A DNA stretch of 64,000 bases, from contig NZ_JACHYJ010000008.1 in assembly GCF_014192745.1 (NCBI RefSeq), positions 228,034 through 292,033 of the forward strand. Reading direction: 5' to 3'. The first letter of the stretch is position 1. Each line of letters starts with the position of its first letter. A program made the position numbers and the translations under genes. This document shows, piece by piece, positions 60,430-64,000 of the stretch. The notes under the pieces are model-generated. The model did no database searches. It was not told where the DNA came from and was given only the letters and a program-made list of their open reading frames with translations. Source of the DNA: Luteimonas sp. RC10 (lineage in GTDB: Bacteria; Pseudomonadota; Gammaproteobacteria; Xanthomonadales; Xanthomonadaceae).

Positions 60430-61626
60430 ATGACGACACCCCCCCCGTCAACAGCTGTCCCCCTAAAGGTGGGCCTAAGCGGGCTCATCGGCTTCTCCGT
60501 TGGAATACTGGCATCGCTAGCATTAAATCTTGGGCCCATCTCCGCACTAGCGGCCCTGATCCTCTGTACTGGTGCCCCGATGTGGTGGCTGGAGTGGCAA
60601 CGTCATTCTCCGCTCACCGACCCGCCAGTATTAACTAGCGAGGACGCCAGAACGCGGAGACGGCACAGGGCAGCAGGTCTATTGGCTTTATCTGCAATCT
60701 GGGCAGCGATGCTTAATGTCCTGTCACTCTCCCAGCCATCCATCCTATCCGGCTTCTGGGACGCCTTGTTCGCGATATGGCCAGCACTCCCACTCTGGGC
60801 GGCATTCTATATCTTTAAAACCGCTCGTACAGGATCGGGCGGAATTGAATCCATTGGAAAATGGATACTCCTGAGCCGAAAGGCCAGGGACATTCCTATC
60901 GCCGAAGCCAGAGACCAAGTTGTCAAGGCCTTCTTTCTGCCCTTGATGGTAAGCTTCGCTTACAGCTGGTCAGACAAATTCAGCATCTCCGATCAGATGC
61001 TACCCGCCACTTGGTTCTCACTTTCAATTTCAATTCTTTATTTGATAGATACCGTATTCGGAACCGTTGGCTACTTATCCACGTCACGAAGACTCGACGC
61101 CCATATACGCTCGAGCAATCCAAGCTGGCTTGGGTGGAGCGCGGCACTCTCGTGCTACCCACCGATCTTCGTATGGCTACAATCGGCCGGGCTCAGATAC
61201 GGCGATGGATTTACGTGGAGTAATTGGTTATCTACAAGCCACCCGGCATACTACCTGTGGGCACTAGCGATACTCACGCTCACGGGCATATATACACTTT
61301 CAACGATCGCATTTGGCATCCGCTTCAGCAATCTGACCAACAGAGGCATAATAACCAGCGGCCCTTATCGATTCGCAAAACATCCGGCCTACATAAGCAA
61401 GAACATTTCATGGTGGCTGATATCAGTCCCATTCATCCCATCTTCTGGCGCAATGACTGCAATATGGCACTGCACTGCGCTTCTTGCGATCAATTTAATC
61501 TACTTCATTCGGGCAAGAACTGAGGAAAGCCATCTTTCCCAAGATCCTGCATACCAGGCTTACTGCGCATGGATAAGCGCTCACGGTCTGCTTCCACGGC
61601 TCAAGCTGTATCTCACGCCGAAATAG
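60430..61626 (+). CDS. Polytopic membrane protein with ICMT-type methyltransferase motif, linked to pilA
   Basis: A 398-residue protein with roughly eight to nine membrane segments. The last 100 residues carry the ICMT/NnrU-type pattern GPYRFAKHPAYISKN and later RARTEESHLSQDPAYQAYC, which in that family bind S-adenosylmethionine in the membrane. The N-terminal 230 residues match nothing I recognise. Codon and base use are clearly AT-richer than all neighbours, suggesting recent transfer. The ATG at 60430 has no evident ribosome site and lies eight bases after the pilA terminator. A role in modifying pilin or a lipid is conjecture. Confidence 0.72.
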   Translation: MTTPPPSTAVPLKVGLSGLIGFSVGILASLALNLGPISALAALILCTGAPMWWLEWQRHSPLTDPPVLTSEDARTRRRHRAAGLLALSAIWAAMLNVLSLSQPSILSGFWDALFAIWPALPLWAAFYIFKTARTGSGGIESIGKWILLSRKARDIPIAEARDQVVKAFFLPLMVSFAYSWSDKFSISDQMLPATWFSLSISILYLIDTVFGTVGYLSTSRRLDAHIRSSNPSWLGWSAALSCYPPIFVWLQSAGLRYGDGFTWSNWLSTSHPAYYLWALAILTLTGIYTLSTIAFGIRFSNLTNRGIITSGPYRFAKHPAYISKNISWWLISVPFIPSSGAMTAIWHCTALLAINLIYFIRARTEESHLSQDPAYQAYCAWISAHGLLPRLKLYLTPK

Positions 61627-61971
61627 CACTATCTCCGATTACCATATTTCAACGCATTGATCGAGGGGAGCGAGCTTCGACGGCTTCGATACCAAACACT
61701 GGCAGGCCAAAGTCGCCTAGCGTGCCGGCGCGCCCAGGGCGAAAACACCAATCCCATCCAATTGACCGACCTGCGGGCGGCCATGCTGGCGCCGGCCAAG
61801 CTCGCCAGTGCATTCGACCGTTCGCCCCGCCCACAACCGCCCAAGGGCCAGAGCTGCACGGCTCGATTCCCAAGTGATTGATCATGGCGTCAGCAGGACC
61901 GACGAGGCCACAACAAAGCACGGGCCGCGGATCGATCCGCGGCCCGTGCGTTTCACGATATTGCCGCGCCC
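61627..61971. other. Gene-free stretch
   Basis: No gene is supported here. Its first part continues the AT-richer composition of the preceding gene; composition returns to high GC by about 61700. The only structure seen is the terminator at 61918-61949. Confidence 0.5.
61918..61949 (-). terminator. Terminator of the aqpZ remnant
   Basis: A perfect 32-bp palindrome (GCACGGGCCGCGGATC and its complement). On the - strand it is followed by TTTGTTGTGG. Confidence 0.75.
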
Positions 61972-62250
61972 TCAGAGCTCGCGCCGCGGCGCCAACACCA
62001 GCCGATGCAGCACACCGCGGGCGCACCAGCCACGAGCGGCACCAGCCAGAACACCCACAGCTGCTGCAGTGCCGCCCCGCCCTGGAACAGCGCCACGCCG
62101 GTGCTGCGTGCCGGGTTGATCGAGGTGTTGGTGACCGGAGTGTTCACCAGGTGGATCAGCGCCAGACCGATCGCCAGTGGCGCGAACGACGCGGTCACCG
62201 GCTTGGCGGTCAGGCCCAGCACGATCATGGTGAACAGTATCGACCACTTG
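61972..62250 (-). pseudogene. aqpZ: Aquaporin Z remnant (N-terminus missing, frameshifted)
   Basis: The - strand encodes [20 protein letters not shown] followed by [20 protein letters not shown], the second NPA box and flanking helices of AqpZ. The reading then needs a frame change near 62015 to continue into [13 protein letters not shown] and a stop at 61972. The first 145 or so residues are absent, and upstream sequence from about 62250 is unrelated. The gene is dead, probably truncated when the recombinase-bearing DNA arrived. Confidence 0.85.
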
Positions 62251-62773
62251 TTGCAGTGCGCGACTCCATTTTTCGATAGACCCTGTTCAATTTCCCGTCC
62301 TACATCTTGTTGTTCCTAGACAATCGTCATTGAACTGCCGGCGCTCTGGCTGCAGTGGTCGCTCTTCTTGGACAGACTCACGCAGGCGCTCCTCAGCCCT
62401 CTCCAAGGAGAAAGGATGAGCACGACGCTTGTCCTGCAGACTCATGCAGCAGCGCATCGTAAGATGCCGACATCCAAGCAGATGAATGCGGATTTGGCCC
62501 TTACCGCACGAGACTTCTGCATACATTCAATACCCAATCGAAATGATAGAAAATGCAATACTTGGTGAAATTTCGAGCTTTTTACGGCCAAAGAAGGGCC
62601 TTGTGCGAAACTGAAATTGCCCGCAGTATTGACGAGCGAAAGTAAAAGTAAGGGCGTAGTTCGCATTAAGGATTCGGCGTTGCCGATTTGGACACAGGGA
62701 GGAAAGGGTTCCCTTGTGTCAACAGGGAGTGTCGCCCACGGGGACCGGCGAACACGGAGGCGGCGCGGTTGGC
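62251..62773. other. AT-rich stretch without a recognisable gene
   Basis: Visibly lower in GC than the chromosome around it. Short open frames exist on both strands, but none has family-like sequence or a good start. A dyad at 62691-62720 precedes the recombinase. It probably represents foreign DNA or remnants joined at the aqpZ break. Confidence 0.5.
62691..62720. other. Inverted repeat upstream of the serine recombinase
   Basis: GACACAGGG (62691-62699) and CCCTTGTGTC (62711-62720) face each other with one unpaired base in the right arm. It lies 54-83 bp before the recombinase ATG and could be a recombinase binding site or operator. Confidence 0.35.
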
Positions 62774-63343
62774 ATGAGATTCCTAGGCTATGCACGTGTC
62801 TCGACTGACGAGCAGAACGTCACCCTGCAACTGAACGCCTTGAAGGCCGCTGGCTGCAGCGAGATCTTCAAAGACGAAGGCGTGTCCGGGGGCCTGCGCT
62901 CGCGGCCGGGGCTCGATGAACTGCTTGCCAACGCCCAAGCCGGCGACACGCTGGTGGTGTGGCGGCTGGATCGTCTGGGCCGGTCGTTGACCCACCTCGT
63001 CGACCTGCTGGCCAACCTTGGCCAGCGACAGATCCGCTTCCGCTCGCTATGCGAGTACATCGACACCGACTCGTCAGGCGGCCGGCTCGTCTTCCACATG
63101 ATGGCGGCGCTGTCGGAGTTCGAGCGCTCGTTGATCAGCGAACGCACTCGTGCCGGAATGGCTGCGGCGCGTGCGAAGGGACGCCATATGGGGCGAGCCC
63201 GCGCGCTCTCGCTGAGCCAGCGCCAGGAAGCCCGCAAGCTGGTGCTATGCGAGCACGTGCCGCACCGGGCCGTGGCGCAGCGCTTCAACGTGCATCCGCG
63301 CACGATTGCGCGATTGATCGCACGCGACGACACCGACGGGTAA
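62774..63343 (+). CDS. Serine recombinase (resolvase/invertase family)
   Basis: A 189-residue small serine recombinase with the nucleophile Ser 10 (FLGYARVSTDEQN), the catalytic-domain motifs VSGGLRSRPGLDELL and LVVWRLDRLGRSLTHLVDLL, the long E-helix region (AALSEFERSLISERTRAGMA) and a C-terminal helix-turn-helix (AVAQRFNVHPRTIARLIA). It appears intact. Size and sequence fit both Tn3-type resolvases and Hin/Pin invertases. No transposase is nearby. Confidence 0.93.
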   Translation: MRFLGYARVSTDEQNVTLQLNALKAAGCSEIFKDEGVSGGLRSRPGLDELLANAQAGDTLVVWRLDRLGRSLTHLVDLLANLGQRQIRFRSLCEYIDTDSSGGRLVFHMMAALSEFERSLISERTRAGMAAARAKGRHMGRARALSLSQRQEARKLVLCEHVPHRAVAQRFNVHPRTIARLIARDDTDG

Positions 63344-63507
63344 CCCGCGCCTCGCATAGGCGACTGACACACCGGGATCGCGGCATTCTGGTGATGGCGG
63401 CGTGTGCGCGGTCATATAGTCGTGCGAGTGCCATGCATTTTTTCCAATGTTGCCTGCCCGGTATGATGACGACCTGTCGCCACGACGGATGCGCTGGAGC
63501 CGCCGTC

Positions 63508-63924
63508 ATGAAATCTTCCTGGCTCGCGCTGTCGATCGCCGCACTCGCCGGGCTTGGGCTGTGGACTGCGGTCTCGCTGTCCATCGGCGGCGGAGAGCCA
63601 TGGGATGCCGACCGCTACTGGACGCTCGCCTGCCCTGCAGCGCTTGTGTTGTCGCTGGCCCTCGGCTTGGCGTTTCCGCGACGCGCGTGGTACTGGGGCG
63701 CGGTGGTCATGCTCGCGCAGGTGCCGGTGGTGATCGCGGTGTCGGGCATCGGCCCGCTGCTCGCCGCTGGCGTGGTGTATGCCGCCGTGCTCGCGATACC
63801 GGCGATGCTGGCCTCCGCACTTGGCGGTTGGTGGCGGCGCAGGCTGCAAGACCCCACCGACCCCGTCGCCGCACGCCCGGCGCTAGAGCCGGCGCCGGAA
63901 TCCAAAACCGGGGTCAGAGTCTGA
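63508..63924 (+). CDS. Small membrane protein, unknown function
   Basis: A 138-residue protein with about four membrane segments (LALSIAALAGLGLWTAVSLS, LACPAALVLSLALGLAF, AVVMLAQVPVVIAVSGI, AAVLAIPAMLASALGG) and a basic, Pro-rich tail. I do not recognise the family. Its last codons (SKTGVRV, stop) are encoded by the dispersed repeat at 63903, so its C-terminus is probably altered by repeat insertion. Confidence 0.65.
   Translation: MKSSWLALSIAALAGLGLWTAVSLSIGGGEPWDADRYWTLACPAALVLSLALGLAFPRRAWYWGAVVMLAQVPVVIAVSGIGPLLAAGVVYAAVLAIPAMLASALGGWWRRRLQDPTDPVAARPALEPAPESKTGVRV
63903..63920 (+). repeat. Half copy of the AAAACCGGGGTCAGAGT repeat
   Basis: AAAACCGGGGTCAGAGT identical to the left arm at 55954. 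It supplies the stop codon region of the preceding small membrane protein. No right arm is seen within the remaining 80 bp; that last stretch holds no supported gene. Confidence 0.6.
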
Positions 63925-64000
63925 GGTATCCCCACATTTTCCTGAGCTAGATCAGGAGGTTGCGTTCGGGAGAGATGGAAACAAGTGCGCGCATGGCGCA

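Noticed and set aside
62442..62795. A 117-codon - strand frame in the AT-rich stretch before the recombinase
   Set aside because: No ribosome site, no recognisable pattern, and it overlaps the recombinase start; best left as non-coding.

Overview
The window is high-GC, densely coded chromosomal DNA from a gammaproteobacterium of the Xanthomonadaceae/Lysobacteraceae type (Lysobacter, Luteimonas or a close relative). This rests on gene order and protein character: pilMNOPQ divergent from mrcA, a ygfB-pepP / zapA-6S RNA-ygfA neighbourhood, sucCD next to pilSR, a large YadA-type adhesin, and many intergenic palindromes. No species is named because no search could be run.

Layout. 1-3.4 kb: type IV pilus assembly operon pilMNOP and the start of pilQ (- strand), divergent from the PBP1A gene mrcA (3.6-6.1 kb). 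6.2-9.8 kb: a conserved hypothetical gene, gltA, rpmE2 and a nucleoside hydrolase. 9.9-17.3 kb: an adhesion module with an RcsB-like regulator, a 1,874-residue trimeric autotransporter with 3.5 tandem 867-bp repeats, and a BamE-OmpA lipoprotein resembling TpgA. 17.4-23.4 kb: recG, ridA, spoT, rpoZ, gmk. 23.6-32.1 kb: an ECF sigma/FecR pair, an exported S9 peptidase, an exported amidase and an STN-type TonB receptor. The last three genes share a 24-bp upstream motif, which suggests a small regulon for uptake and breakdown of a peptide-like or amide compound. 32.3-46.8 kb: housekeeping genes (yicC, rph, rdgB, hemW, pepQ, pepP, ygfB, a GGDEF-EAL protein, a ZapB-like protein, zapA, 6S RNA, 5-FCL, an EVE protein, rpiA, rpoD).

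46.8-52.6 kb: dtd, a block of tandem palindromic repeats, nadE overlapping a chromosomal ccdAB toxin-antitoxin pair, then sucD and sucC. 52.7-61.6 kb: pilS, pilR (with two tandem CRP/Clp-like sites upstream), a TPR-GGDEF protein divergent from an orphan histidine kinase, then pilA behind a good sigma-54 promoter. PilA has a serine-rich tail and is followed by a visibly lower-GC gene for a membrane protein with an ICMT-type methyltransferase motif. 61.6-64 kb is accessory: an aqpZ remnant, an AT-richer stretch, a serine recombinase and a small membrane protein whose 3' end lies in a dispersed repeat.

The pilus genes form one functional theme: the assembly platform at the left end, and PilSR, the RpoN promoter and the pilin at the right. 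The most promising unexplored elements are the pilA/ICMT-like pair, the shared-motif sigma/FecR scavenging cluster, the RcsB-like/adhesin/TpgA-like module and the ccdAB-nadE overlap.
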